The position numbers were made by a program, and so were the translations under genes. The notes below the pieces were generated by a model. It saw only the letters and a list, made by a program, of their open reading frames with translations. It made no database searches and was not told the DNA's origin. Positions 24,145 to 32,406 of a stretch of DNA of 47,643 nt are shown piece by piece. This DNA is from a virus. The DNA lies in IMG/VR virus record IMGVR_UViG_3300031237_000258, positions 1 through 47,643 of that record, one strand, 5' to 3'. The stretch's first letter is position 1. Every line of letters begins with the position of its first letter.

Positions 24145-24164
24145 CGAAATAAGGGGATAGAACG

Positions 24165-24428
24165 ATGGCTGCACCTACAATTGACGAGGTGAAAGAGTAC
24201 CTTCGCATTGATCATACGGATGACGATTTGACGCTTAACTTGTTGATCGAAGCTGCAAAAGAGAGCCTAGTGAAATCCGGAGTGGAGTTCACCGAGGGGG
24301 CATTATACAAGCTTGCGGTCATCCTCCACGTTGCGATGCACTATGAAAATCGTAATCCGGATACAAAGTTAGAAGGATATAACGATGTGTTGAATCACAT
24401 CATACCCAAACTGAAAGAGGGCTTTTAG
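24165..24428 (+). CDS. Head-tail connector, gp6-like
   Basis: An 87-residue helical protein with the gp6-like/QLRG pattern: PTIDEVKEYLRIDHTDDDLT, NLLIEAAKESLVKSGV, and a C-terminal helix YNDVLNHIIPKLKEGF. Such proteins form the ring below the portal that joins head to tail. It follows the capsid genes and precedes the head-closure protein, the standard order. Confidence 0.85.
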   Translation: MAAPTIDEVKEYLRIDHTDDDLTLNLLIEAAKESLVKSGVEFTEGALYKLAVILHVAMHYENRNPDTKLEGYNDVLNHIIPKLKEGF

Positions 24429-24429
24429 A

Positions 24430-25035
24430 ATGGACGCGGGTAAAATGAAAGACCGAATTACCATCCAGACTAAAGATCCATCAGGCGCATGGGTAGATTT
24501 GGCGAGGGTGTGGTCAGAGATCCGCCCTCTCTTTGCTAAAGAGGTTATTGAACGGGGAGACGCTCAGCAAAATGCCACGCACCTGATGGTTATACGTGTA
24601 CGATCTGACTTAAAGTCGACGGCACGAGTAATATTCAGAGGGCGCATTTACGACGTCCAATCAATTTTGCCACACTTTCGGTACCGCGACCGATTGGAGC
24701 TAACCTGCGAGGAACTGCATGAGATGCTCGATACGGTTTCCGTTTCCAGAAGTGAAAAGGTAAAAGGAGCTCGAAACGTAGTCATGTCTGTACCGACCGC
24801 AGCTAGAGATGTACTATGCTGCATTATCGATGTTCAGCACAGCCATAATCAAACGGGTAACGATCCGGTTAAGTGGGATAAGCAAGCCAAGATTGATTTC
24901 GATCTAGGTGAAGATGTGCGAGAAGGAGACACGATCACCTTAAATGAATATGGTGATTTTTTCATTGTGGAAGCGAAGCCAACAAAGCATTTTCTTTCTG
25001 TAGTTGCTTTTCAGGAGAAACGGGGTGCTGAGTAG
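24430..25035 (+). CDS. Head-closure (gp16-like) protein, apparently two-domain fusion
   Basis: A 201-residue protein. Residues 1-100 match the SPP1 gp16/Phage_H_T_join family (MKDRITIQTKDPSGAWVDLA; VWSEIRPLFAKEVIERG; VIFRGRIYDVQSILPHFRYR). Single-domain members are about 105-115 aa, so this is nearly twice the usual length. Residues 112-201 form a second beta-rich domain (DLGEDVREGDTITLNEYGDF, then FFIVEAKPTKHFLSVVAF), itself reminiscent of a minor-capsid/head-closure barrel. It plugs the head after packaging. Overlaps the next gene by one base. Confidence 0.8.
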   Translation: MDAGKMKDRITIQTKDPSGAWVDLARVWSEIRPLFAKEVIERGDAQQNATHLMVIRVRSDLKSTARVIFRGRIYDVQSILPHFRYRDRLELTCEELHEMLDTVSVSRSEKVKGARNVVMSVPTAARDVLCCIIDVQHSHNQTGNDPVKWDKQAKIDFDLGEDVREGDTITLNEYGDFFIVEAKPTKHFLSVVAFQEKRGAE

Positions 25036-25532
25036 TGGAGTTCTCTGATCTACAAAGACGTTTAAAAAGATTAACCGATCACGAGTTGACCAAGATCGAG
25101 GATAAGATCATGAAGAGGCTTGGAACACTGTTCCTGAAAATGGTGCGAGACCAACTGAAAAAGCTCGGCTTTGTTGACTCAAAAGCAACCTTAAATTCCT
25201 TCATGAAAGGGAAAAGGGGCAACGTTTGGAAGCTTGATAAAGATCGAGATTCTTTCACAATAGAAGTAGGTTCTATGTTTCATGTCGCTCGTTTCCTTGA
25301 CGATGGATATACCATTAGTGAACCTCATTTTGTCCCTGGCTACTTTCAAGACGGAAAGTTCATATATGAGAGCTACGGAAAAGCAATTGGAGTTAAGAGG
25401 GGAGTCTGGATGAAGCCACGATCCTTTATTGGAAAACACTACATCGATATGACCCTCGAAGGATTTCAAGGTGGAATGGTCAGCTTGATTGACAGCCTCT
25501 TTCAAAAAGAATTAGACAGGATGGGGTTATAG
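25035..25532 (+). CDS. HK97 gp10-like tail completion protein
   Basis: A 165-residue protein at the gp10 position, starting GTG 25035. It has the N-terminal helix LKRLTDHELTKIEDKIMKRL, a middle segment FHVARFLDDGYTISEPHFVP and a later WMKPRSFIGKHY motif followed by an amphipathic helix. In gp10-like proteins 'va.yvE.G' and '.p.pF...a' motifs occur at these positions. It likely sits at the head-tail interface. Family match is moderate because the sequence is divergent. Confidence 0.7.
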   Translation: MEFSDLQRRLKRLTDHELTKIEDKIMKRLGTLFLKMVRDQLKKLGFVDSKATLNSFMKGKRGNVWKLDKDRDSFTIEVGSMFHVARFLDDGYTISEPHFVPGYFQDGKFIYESYGKAIGVKRGVWMKPRSFIGKHYIDMTLEGFQGGMVSLIDSLFQKELDRMGL

Positions 25533-25978
25533 TGGAGCGTGACTTATCGGCTATTGTAGATATGGTAAACGAAGCCTTCCCATCACTGGAAATCATCACA
25601 GATTTAGAGGAATGGCTGACTGGTAACTTTAAACCACCATGTGCTTTTATCCAGACTCAAGCGGTAACGGAAAAAGGTAATACGCTCACAAGCTATAAAG
25701 TGATTTCCGATGCAGGTATCGTGCTTCACTTTCAAAAAGAGAAGGCTGTTTATCTGCCGATCTCAACCGAACCGTTACGAAATATACTGCGGCGCGAGAA
25801 ATACAGCTATAAAGGTTTGACGGACGGCCTGTTTATCGATATTGATAGCGATGCCCTTGACATTAATACCGAGAAAAAAGATCGGGCAGAAATCACTTTT
25901 CGCTTTGAATACCGCTTAGCTATTCCAAAACCTGACGTGTCTAAAATTAACGACTTCGAAATCGAGGTGGATGAGTAA
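25532..25978 (+). CDS. Tail terminator protein (DUF6838-like)
   Basis: A 148-residue protein that starts with GTG 25532 within the previous stop. Pattern MVNEAFPSLEIITDLEEWLT, then KPPCAFIQTQAVTEKG, and ADITF-like strand AEITFRFEYRLAIPK are features of the tail-terminator family common in PBSX-like myophages. It caps the tail tube at its head-proximal end. Neighbour order (gp10-like, this, small protein, sheath) agrees. Confidence 0.72.
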   Translation: MERDLSAIVDMVNEAFPSLEIITDLEEWLTGNFKPPCAFIQTQAVTEKGNTLTSYKVISDAGIVLHFQKEKAVYLPISTEPLRNILRREKYSYKGLTDGLFIDIDSDALDINTEKKDRAEITFRFEYRLAIPKPDVSKINDFEIEVDE

Positions 25979-26190
25979 TGGAACACAATGAGCAAACGTC
26001 TGCTGAAACAAAGCGGAAGCAACCACCAGAGCTCAAACGAACAAAACAAGAGTGGATAGAGAGCGCATTATATCTTGAAGCAGAACGGTTCGAGATCGCA
26101 GGCGCTCTTTTTGATGTGAAACCGGAAGAAATGATTTCCGAGAGTAATGTCAAATCGCGACTCAAGAAATTTAAAGGCGGTGATAAATAA
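25978..26190 (+). CDS. Small hypothetical protein before tail sheath
   Basis: A 70-residue Lys/Glu-rich protein (MEHNEQTSAETKRKQPPELK) with a C-terminal helical half: TKQEWIESALYLEAERFEIA and LFDVKPEEMISESNVKSRLK. It occupies the same slot as small unnamed proteins ahead of the sheath gene in PBSX-type tails. It overlaps both neighbours (ATG at 25978, stop at 26190), indicating tight coupling. Function unknown. Confidence 0.7.
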   Translation: MEHNEQTSAETKRKQPPELKRTKQEWIESALYLEAERFEIAGALFDVKPEEMISESNVKSRLKKFKGGDK

Positions 26191-27533
26191 TGACGATTCA
26201 ACGTGATAGGCCCGGGACAAACGTAGATATACTTGGTCAAGCAAAAGCGAGAGTGCTTCCTAAAACGGGTGTTACTCTTGTCCCTTACCTTGCGGAGTGG
26301 GGGGCTGCGGACACGATGGTGAAGATGGCCGGCTATGATGAGCGGATCAATGAAACTTTTGGGTTAGTTGACGAAATTGAGTTGGCTGCCGAAGGCGGTG
26401 CAACGATCATCGGCTACCGAATCACGAGCGGAAATGGCGTTGCTGCCTCCTTTACTTTTACTGATGCAGGGAAGCTTACCGCTTTGTATCCGGGTACAAA
26501 AGGCAATGAAATTAAGGTTTCGGTTGCGCCGTCCTCAGCGGAACCAGGCAAGAAAGAACTAACAGTGAAAGGTCCAATCAAGACCGAGAAGTTCTCGTTC
26601 GCCGATAAGGATGAATTGGTAACCAAGACGCAGCTATCGCTGTTTGTTCGCTATGAAAAAAGTGGCGCTACAGAGATCGTGGACACTTCCGAATCCGCGC
26701 TGACTGGAGGCGTGACCGGAACACCTGCGGCACTCGCCAGCGCAGATTTTACCAAGTTATTTAGCGCGATCGGCGGAGCTGATTTCGATACCCTTTACTT
26801 GCCAAGTGATGATGCTGCTATTCAGGCTTCAGCAAAGCAATTTATGGCCGATCGTCGGAAACTCAACAAGAAACTCAGCACTCTTGTGATTGGCGGAGAT
26901 GCCAACGACGACATCAACATGACGAAGCACAATGAACGATCTGTCGCGATGAATGCACGTTATGTGATTAACAACTCGATCGCGGGCGAGCACAACAACG
27001 GTAAGGAATACAATAGTGTGCAATGGGCTGCATGGGTAGCCGGTATCGCAGCGGCAACACCAGGACATATCTCTCTTACTGCCCAAGTGGTGCCACTTAA
27101 AAAGGCCAAAAAGGATTGGACTCATACCGAAATCCTTACCGGGCTCAGCTCTGGCACTTTAATGGCGACTCGCGACGGTGACGTTTATATCATTGAATCT
27201 GCTGTGAACACGCTGTCTGTCGTTGGGACCAACGAACGTGAAGGGTACGGCAAAATCCGTGTCAGCATGACACTGGATCAAATCGTTAATGACCTGCTTG
27301 CTGCTGGTAAACGGTTTAAAGGAAAACTCAGCAATAACGACATCGGCGGAGCCGTTTTCATCGGTTACGGCGGAACGTACCTCTTAGTTCGGGAAACACA
27401 AGGCGCGATCGCTCCTGGCTGGATCTTCAATGATAAGAAAAACGGTGTCGAAGACAGACGCGGCTTCTATTTGAAAGCAACCGTGTTAGACGCTATTGAG
27501 TACTTCGACGTTGAATGGGAGGAAGGTGCATAA
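26190..27533 (+). CDS. Contractile tail sheath protein (XkdK-like)
   Basis: A 447-residue sheath protein. N-terminal RDRPGTNVDILGQAKARVLP and GVTLVPYLAEWG, and C-terminal EGYGKIRVSMTLDQIVNDLL plus FYLKATVLDAIEYFDVEWEE, match the XkdK/phage sheath family. The central protease-resistant domain includes AALASADFTKLFSAIGGADF. Its presence makes the virion a myovirus. It contracts on host contact to drive the tube through the envelope. Upstream gene overlaps by one base. Confidence 0.94.
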   Translation: MTIQRDRPGTNVDILGQAKARVLPKTGVTLVPYLAEWGAADTMVKMAGYDERINETFGLVDEIELAAEGGATIIGYRITSGNGVAASFTFTDAGKLTALYPGTKGNEIKVSVAPSSAEPGKKELTVKGPIKTEKFSFADKDELVTKTQLSLFVRYEKSGATEIVDTSESALTGGVTGTPAALASADFTKLFSAIGGADFDTLYLPSDDAAIQASAKQFMADRRKLNKKLSTLVIGGDANDDINMTKHNERSVAMNARYVINNSIAGEHNNGKEYNSVQWAAWVAGIAAATPGHISLTAQVVPLKKAKKDWTHTEILTGLSSGTLMATRDGDVYIIESAVNTLSVVGTNEREGYGKIRVSMTLDQIVNDLLAAGKRFKGKLSNNDIGGAVFIGYGGTYLLVRETQGAIAPGWIFNDKKNGVEDRRGFYLKATVLDAIEYFDVEWEEGA

Positions 27534-27535
27534 GC

Positions 27536-27985
27536 ATGGCAGCTCGTGACATCAAATTAAAAAACAACCGGATTTATGACGAAAACGGCGATGAATTCTT
27601 AGCCGTTCAAGACGCATCGTTCAAGTCGAAATTTACTTACCAGGATGTGCACCGCTTAGGCAAGGGGCGGACTCAGAGCATCGATGAGGCACATGTGGAA
27701 GTAGAGATTACTGTTTCTGCCGTAAATGCGGATTTGAAGTATTACGTAGTGGAGCAGCTGCATAAAGGAAAAACACCGATCATTCCGATGTTAATCGGTG
27801 AGCAGGTCGATAAAGAAGCAGGCAACAAAGAACGGGTTAAAATAACGAACATCAGTTTAAACCCGGACGAAATTAACCTGTGGCAGGCAAAAGCAGATGG
27901 GAATGATATTGCAACTTTTGTGTTGAAAGGCATGACAGCAGACGAGCCTGTGTTCTTGGATAAGCTGCCAACTTACGAGGAGTAG
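27536..27985 (+). CDS. Tail tube protein (XkdM-like)
   Basis: A 149-residue tube subunit (MAARDIKLKNNRIYDENGDE; DASFKSKFTYQDVHRLGKGR; NLWQAKADGNDIATFVLKGM), matching the XkdM family. The start is ATG 27536, immediately after the sheath stop, because upstream in-frame codons lie inside the sheath gene. It polymerises around the tape measure to form the inner tube through which DNA passes. Confidence 0.9.
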   Translation: MAARDIKLKNNRIYDENGDEFLAVQDASFKSKFTYQDVHRLGKGRTQSIDEAHVEVEITVSAVNADLKYYVVEQLHKGKTPIIPMLIGEQVDKEAGNKERVKITNISLNPDEINLWQAKADGNDIATFVLKGMTADEPVFLDKLPTYEE

Positions 27986-27999
27986 GAGGATTTTAAATC

Positions 28000-28455
28000 A
28001 TGGGCAAATTAGAAAGATGGCTAGCGAAAGCGAAAGAAGAAGTCAAAATGCCAGAGATCGATGTACCGGTTGGCAGTGAAGTATGGAAGGTTCGACAACT
28101 TACGTTGACTGAAATGCGCAGTTGTACGCGCATCGCAGAAAAGGGCGAGGAGTTCGATGGATTCCGTTACAGTGATGCACGGTTAGTCAAAGCAACGGAA
28201 CATGATTTTGATTGGAATAATGAACAATTAAAAACCGCCTACGGCGTAGGAACCAAATACGAACTTCCTGCCAAAATGTTCGATAAACAACCAGAGGTGT
28301 ATCGAGAACTCCAGGCAGCGGTTCGTAAAATGAATGACGACGTCTCCGAACAGAAAGTGATCGATGACCTAAAAAACTCATCCGAACCGACGGAGAAGCA
28401 AGTCACCTCTGTCGAGCATTCCTTGAGCGAAGAGGAAAACCAAGCGATCTCTTAG
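28000..28455 (+). CDS. Tail assembly chaperone, short form (XkdN-like)
   Basis: A 151-residue protein in the XkdN slot. The family pattern VPVGSEVWKVRQLTLTEMRS is followed by FRYSDARLVKATEHDFDWNN and YELPAKMFDKQPEVYREL. The C-terminal part after residue 126 is low complexity (SSEPTEKQVTSVEHSLSEEE), as expected for a zero-frame tail bypassed by frameshifting. It binds the tape measure during tail assembly. AGGAGG precedes ATG 28000. See the slippery site at 28371. Confidence 0.88.
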   Translation: MGKLERWLAKAKEEVKMPEIDVPVGSEVWKVRQLTLTEMRSCTRIAEKGEEFDGFRYSDARLVKATEHDFDWNNEQLKTAYGVGTKYELPAKMFDKQPEVYRELQAAVRKMNDDVSEQKVIDDLKNSSEPTEKQVTSVEHSLSEEENQAIS

Positions 28456-28544
28456 AGTATGAAGTGGATCCGTACATGCAAAAATTATTCATAATCGCAT
28501 GTCAGGCGATCGAAGCTGAGGATCTGGAGAAGGCTGCAAAATAA
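28000..28544 (+). CDS. Tail assembly chaperone, frameshifted long form (GT-type)
   Basis: Predicted 181-residue fusion: 126 zero-frame residues up to AAC 28375-28377, then 55 residues in the -1 frame from 28377 to 28541. The added part ends in a well-formed helical domain (LLEYEVDPYMQKLFIIACQA, then IEAEDLEKAAK), which has no start codon of its own and so is otherwise unexpressed. This is the conserved G/GT arrangement of tailed phages, in which a small share of ribosomes makes the long chaperone. The separation of 584 bp from the tape measure by an inserted gene is unusual. Confidence 0.85.
28371..28377 (+). promoter_or_regulatory. Slippery heptamer A AAA AAC for -1 frameshift
   Basis: Zero-frame codons here are CTA-AAA-AAC, giving the canonical X XXY YYZ heptamer A-AAA-AAC in correct phase. 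After a -1 shift the frame stays open to TAA 28542-28544. Confidence 0.88.
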
Positions 28545-28601
28545 CCTTCTCCCTTCTCCCGAGCGAGTGACGGCTGGGGAGAAGAATTACCTTCTAATTT
28601 A

Positions 28602-28610
28602 TGGTAATAT
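28602..28610 (+). promoter_or_regulatory. Extended -10 promoter for the inserted gene
   Basis: TGG-TAATAT (28602-28610) is an extended -10; the -35 region is poor. ATTACC and GGTAAT form an inverted repeat across it, a possible operator. It precedes a gene that has its own terminator. Confidence 0.5.
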
Positions 28611-28631
28611 ACCAATGGGAGGGGGAATTAT

Positions 28632-29093
28632 ATGAAAATAATCAAAATTTCACTGTTCTTCTTTGTTTTTATGATACTTATCAGTGTTTCTTGGTTTTTA
28701 TTCTTCCAAAAAGATGGGTATAACGGATTAGCAGTTTCGAAGAATTTAGAGGTTCCGAAATATGAAGCTTATAACGAATTAAGTGAACCATTTCAGATTT
28801 CTGGAAAAGTAATCAGTGTGAGAGTTGCGGATCTTCATCTTTCGTCTGATCAGATCACAGAAGAAAGTGCAAAGCGCGTTGCTGCTGACTACTTAGAAAA
28901 AGTTCAATCACACTCTGATTTCGTTAAACTAAATGTAAGCAATCAAAAGGGCGAAGATAGTTACATTGTGATAAAAGTAAATACAGATAAGGCAAGATAT
29001 CTATTAAGCACTGATGATCTTGAGCTTTTTAGTGCAGATCAATTAGACGGAAGTAAAGGATTTCCTCAGTTTGGGTTTAAAAAGAAAATGTAG
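28632..29093 (+). CDS. Small exported or membrane-anchored moron protein
   Basis: A 153-residue protein with an uncleaved-looking N-terminal signal anchor (MKIIKISLFFFVFMILISVS...WFLFF, residues 5-25) and a 125-residue extracytoplasmic domain (VISVRVADLHLSSDQITEES; YIVIKVNTDKARYLLSTDDL). It is more AT-rich than its neighbours and sits between the tail chaperone and tape measure, where no structural gene is expected. Own promoter (28602) and terminator (29094) mark it as a lysogenically expressed moron. Candidate roles are superinfection exclusion or host-surface change; no family is recognised. Confidence 0.75.
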   Translation: MKIIKISLFFFVFMILISVSWFLFFQKDGYNGLAVSKNLEVPKYEAYNELSEPFQISGKVISVRVADLHLSSDQITEESAKRVAADYLEKVQSHSDFVKLNVSNQKGEDSYIVIKVNTDKARYLLSTDDLELFSADQLDGSKGFPQFGFKKKM

Positions 29094-29119
29094 GCACCTA
29101 CTAAGGTGCTTTTTATTTT
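29094..29119 (+). terminator. Intrinsic terminator of the moron gene
   Basis: GCACCT (29094-29099), loop ACTA, AGGTGC (29104-29109), then TTTTTATTTT. It is located one base after the stop codon. Late transcripts from upstream must read through it to reach the tape measure gene. Confidence 0.85.
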
Positions 29120-29137
29120 GGCCTGGAGGTGAGAAGT

Positions 29138-31810
29138 GTGGCAAAGGTTACCGCAATACTTGAAGCAAAGGATAGGATTACACCAGAACTAGTAAAAGTT
29201 CAACGTGGACTAAATGATACAGTTAGATCGATCGGCGGTATTGATCGGAACATGAATCGGTCAAGTCGTTCATTCTCCGGTGATTCCAATCGAATGCAGC
29301 GTGAAATAAAAGAATTACGTTCCGAAATTAATCGTTTGGGAAGCATGAACGAGAAAGCACGGGTGTCTGTAGATGATCAGGCGTCACCTGAGATTGCAAA
29401 TATCAGGGAGCAATTACTTGGGCTTGGAACCATAGCGGCTGGCATCACAATTGGCGCTAATTTTAGCGATCTAATGACAGAGAATGAGGCTGCGCTTCGG
29501 GCAAGAATGAAGTATGCGGCTAAAGGAAAGACAGCGGCAGACTTGGCATCGTTTGATAAAGAATCCCAAAATCTCATCGCGAACAATCCTTACCTTACAC
29601 GTTCAGAGGCAATGTCTACCCTCGCGCAAAGTGATAAGCTGAATGGAAAAAATGCGGCGTCTTATGCAGAAACTGCAGTTAAGTTAAATGTAACAACTGA
29701 TTATGCACCGGATGAGAACCTAAAAATGATGACTACCCTGCGCCAAAGTTTTGGTGTTGATGATGCAAAACGCTTAGGTGACTCAATCCAGTATATGTCC
29801 AACAACATGAAAGATTTAAAAGGCGAGTTTGTAGACTCTATGATTGAGTACAGTACACAAACCAGCAAATTTTTAGATACCCCAGAGAAAATGGCTGCTC
29901 TTGTTGGTGAAATGGGCAAGATGGAAGTATGGTCCCAAGATAAAGCTTTCGATGCTTTGAAAGAGACTACTATTAAGCTCACTAATACAGGTGATTTAAC
30001 AAACGTATTAAAAACTGGGTATGAGACTCAAGGTATGAGCTCCGAAGATGCTCAGGCCAAAGCAGATAAGGAAGCACTAATGATTAACCAACTACTGGCA
30101 AGCAACGATAAAACAGAGAACCAAAAAGCTATGGGTCGTTTAATGCTGGATGTTGTAGCTATCAAAGATAAAAACGTCCAACAACAAGTTCTCAACGAGC
30201 TAGGAGCAGGAGCAGGAGAAGATATCGGACGGCAATTTGCCCCGTTATTGGAGTTGGCCGGAAGACTTTCCACAGGTGATATCAAGCCTCAAATCGGTAA
30301 CGAAGTAGACAAATCCTATAAATTAGCGACAGAAAACAACCCATTGTTTGAGTATCAAAAAGCCCAAGCGTTATCCCAACAATCGGCAATGGACTTAGCT
30401 ACGACTCTATCGAAAGACGTCACTCCAGCGTTTAAATGGGCTGCTGATGGAGCAAAAGCACTAGCAGATAAATTTAACGCAATGCCTGATGTAGCTCGTT
30501 GGGGAGTTGAGCTTACCGCTCTGGCTTTAGGTGGCATTGTTTTAGGTACTGCTGCTGCTGCTCACATAAAAGCGGCCGCTGCCCTCTTATCGGCTGCTAA
30601 AGCAATAGGCGGTGGCCCTAGTTTAGGTGGCGGCGGCGGCGGCGGCGTGGGCGGAGGTGGAGGCAAAGGAGGATCGAAGAGAAAGTGGTATAACCCACGT
30701 ACTTGGAGAAGCGATATCGATGTAGACAAAAATTCTCCAGAGTACCTTCTCGGAAAAGAGAAGGACCGTTTAGACAAAAAGGTCTTGCAACAAGAAAAAC
30801 GGGGTGGACCAATTCCTAGAAAACCTGCTAATCCAGATGTCGAACTGATGAAACCGGATTATTCTCGATCCGGGCTAGGTACAGGAACCAATTGGAAACA
30901 AGATGAGGCTTATCGGGGTTACCAATACGATCGTTGGGCTAATAAAGGTTCAACTACCGTTAGTAGTACAACTACTTCGTCTGCTTCAAAACTCGGTTTC
31001 CTCGACGATATGAAAAACGTTTCAAAAGCAATGCCTAGCTCTGGAATCATGAGTAGCATAAAAAACATCGGCGGTGGCCTTCTTAAGAAGTTACCTTATA
31101 TCGGAACTGCCATTGGCGCCGCTGAAATAGCTACTTCCGACAATAAAGTAGAGACTGCAGCAAAAGTCGGAACGGAAGCTCTTGGAGGATGGGCTGGTGC
31201 AGCAGCTGGGGCGGCGACAGGTGCTTTAGTGGGTTCAGTCGTGCCCGTTATTGGCACTGCAATCGGAGGGGCAGTTGGCACAGTAATCGGTGGTATAGGC
31301 GGTGCCTGGGGCGCGGGATCGCTATTTGATTCGGTGAAAGAATGGTGGAATGAACCAAAGCCTACTCCGCCACCGCCTGCGCCGGAACCTGCACCAGTCA
31401 GCAGAATTGTACGGCCAATTGAGGCTCCGCCTAAACCTGACCCTGAACCCAAGCCTGTAACGATAAACATGATGGAACGCCCCATGGTGGGACCACCTAG
31501 GCCTGAACGGCTTGAGCCTGCTACTTCGCCAATAAGTAGATTTCAAGGACCTGTTGTCGTACCACCTAAACCGATTCCTGTGGTACCTGCCGTTCAGAAA
31601 CAAGAAAAACCAAAACTAGTATCACTCACCATCCCATCCATGCCAATCGCGTTACACGCTGATGGGGTGCTGCAGGATGTCAAAGGAATGATTAGGCTGC
31701 TAGGCGATCCATCCGTTAGCAACGAGATCAAGCGGATTATTGAGAAAGCTTTGATTGATGCGCTGGAAACGGCTGGAGGTCCAGCAACAGTAGGGGGTGG
31801 GGCTCGGTGA
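29138..31810 (+). CDS. Tail tape measure protein
   Basis: An 890-residue tape measure that sets tail length. The N-terminal quarter is coiled coil (QREIKELRSEINRLGSMNEK), followed by a helical minor-tail region (LAQSDKLNGKNAASYAETAV). A hydrophobic stretch (ALALGGIVLGTAAAAHI) and a poly-Gly linker (about 496-512) come next. Further on is a glycine-zipper membrane-active segment (GAAAGAATGALVGSVVPVIG) and a Pro-rich tail (PTPPPPAPEPAPVSRIVRPI). GTG 29138 is 8 nt after GGAGG; GTG 29129 overlaps it. At about 1.5 angstrom per residue it predicts a tail near 130 nm. Confidence 0.9.
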   Translation: MAKVTAILEAKDRITPELVKVQRGLNDTVRSIGGIDRNMNRSSRSFSGDSNRMQREIKELRSEINRLGSMNEKARVSVDDQASPEIANIREQLLGLGTIAAGITIGANFSDLMTENEAALRARMKYAAKGKTAADLASFDKESQNLIANNPYLTRSEAMSTLAQSDKLNGKNAASYAETAVKLNVTTDYAPDENLKMMTTLRQSFGVDDAKRLGDSIQYMSNNMKDLKGEFVDSMIEYSTQTSKFLDTPEKMAALVGEMGKMEVWSQDKAFDALKETTIKLTNTGDLTNVLKTGYETQGMSSEDAQAKADKEALMINQLLASNDKTENQKAMGRLMLDVVAIKDKNVQQQVLNELGAGAGEDIGRQFAPLLELAGRLSTGDIKPQIGNEVDKSYKLATENNPLFEYQKAQALSQQSAMDLATTLSKDVTPAFKWAADGAKALADKFNAMPDVARWGVELTALALGGIVLGTAAAAHIKAAAALLSAAKAIGGGPSLGGGGGGGVGGGGGKGGSKRKWYNPRTWRSDIDVDKNSPEYLLGKEKDRLDKKVLQQEKRGGPIPRKPANPDVELMKPDYSRSGLGTGTNWKQDEAYRGYQYDRWANKGSTTVSSTTTSSASKLGFLDDMKNVSKAMPSSGIMSSIKNIGGGLLKKLPYIGTAIGAAEIATSDNKVETAAKVGTEALGGWAGAAAGAATGALVGSVVPVIGTAIGGAVGTVIGGIGGAWGAGSLFDSVKEWWNEPKPTPPPPAPEPAPVSRIVRPIEAPPKPDPEPKPVTINMMERPMVGPPRPERLEPATSPISRFQGPVVVPPKPIPVVPAVQKQEKPKLVSLTIPSMPIALHADGVLQDVKGMIRLLGDPSVSNEIKRIIEKALIDALETAGGPATVGGGAR

Positions 31811-32391
31811 TACGTATTCAAGGTAAGTACCGTCTTACTTTTCCAATAACGCCAGGGAAAATCAGCGTAAAAGGGTTTGGAAACGATACCGAAACCATAA
31901 CATCGATCACGTTGCTATCGAAAAATCGTGCAACAGCAAGGCGTGCAAAGGCAATCTCATTTGAGTTCACACTTCCCGGTAATCTCGAAGATCCACTTAT
32001 TGAGGTAGAAGGGTACCAAGGCCCGCGAGCATGGCTCAACGGCCTTGATTTATTATCGGGTAGTGAAGTGTTGCTTACAGTCGATGAACTTGATCTCGCT
32101 TGGAACGTTCTAATTGGGCCATGCGATGGTGAATTTACTGGACTAAACATTGATTTTAGGGGAAACATTGAATTCCCTATCTTTGTTAAAGAGGATTTCA
32201 TAACGTGGAGCAACAATACTCAGTTGCTGAAACCTCCACAGCTTAATGCGAAGCAACGAAATGCCCGGGCAAACACCTCAGGGAAAACAGCTAAGAAACA
32301 ACAGACGATCGTTCCATCTATATTGCAAGCAAGTCAGCGGCAACGTATCGACGATAAGATCACAGCCTTCCGCGCAGATCGTAACCAGTGA
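31807..32391 (+). CDS. Baseplate/tail hub protein, XkdP-like
   Basis: A 194-residue protein beginning GTG 31807 in the tape-measure stop. It has the XkdP-type N-terminal domain (RLTFPITPGKISVKGFGNDT; ISFEFTLPGNLEDPLIEVEG; GPRAWLNGLDLL). The C-terminal LysM domain usual for this position is missing; it ends in a basic, Gln-rich tail (AKQRNARANTSGKTAKKQQT). The position between tape measure and XkdQ supports a hub-spike adaptor role. Confidence 0.75.
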   Translation: MIRIQGKYRLTFPITPGKISVKGFGNDTETITSITLLSKNRATARRAKAISFEFTLPGNLEDPLIEVEGYQGPRAWLNGLDLLSGSEVLLTVDELDLAWNVLIGPCDGEFTGLNIDFRGNIEFPIFVKEDFITWSNNTQLLKPPQLNAKQRNARANTSGKTAKKQQTIVPSILQASQRQRIDDKITAFRADRNQ

Positions 32392-32406
32392 TAAGGGGGC
32401 CGAAGG

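Noticed and set aside
30630-30670. GGC/GGT repeat tract as a CRISPR or regulatory repeat
   Set aside because: It encodes the poly-Gly linker of the tape measure in frame; no spacers.
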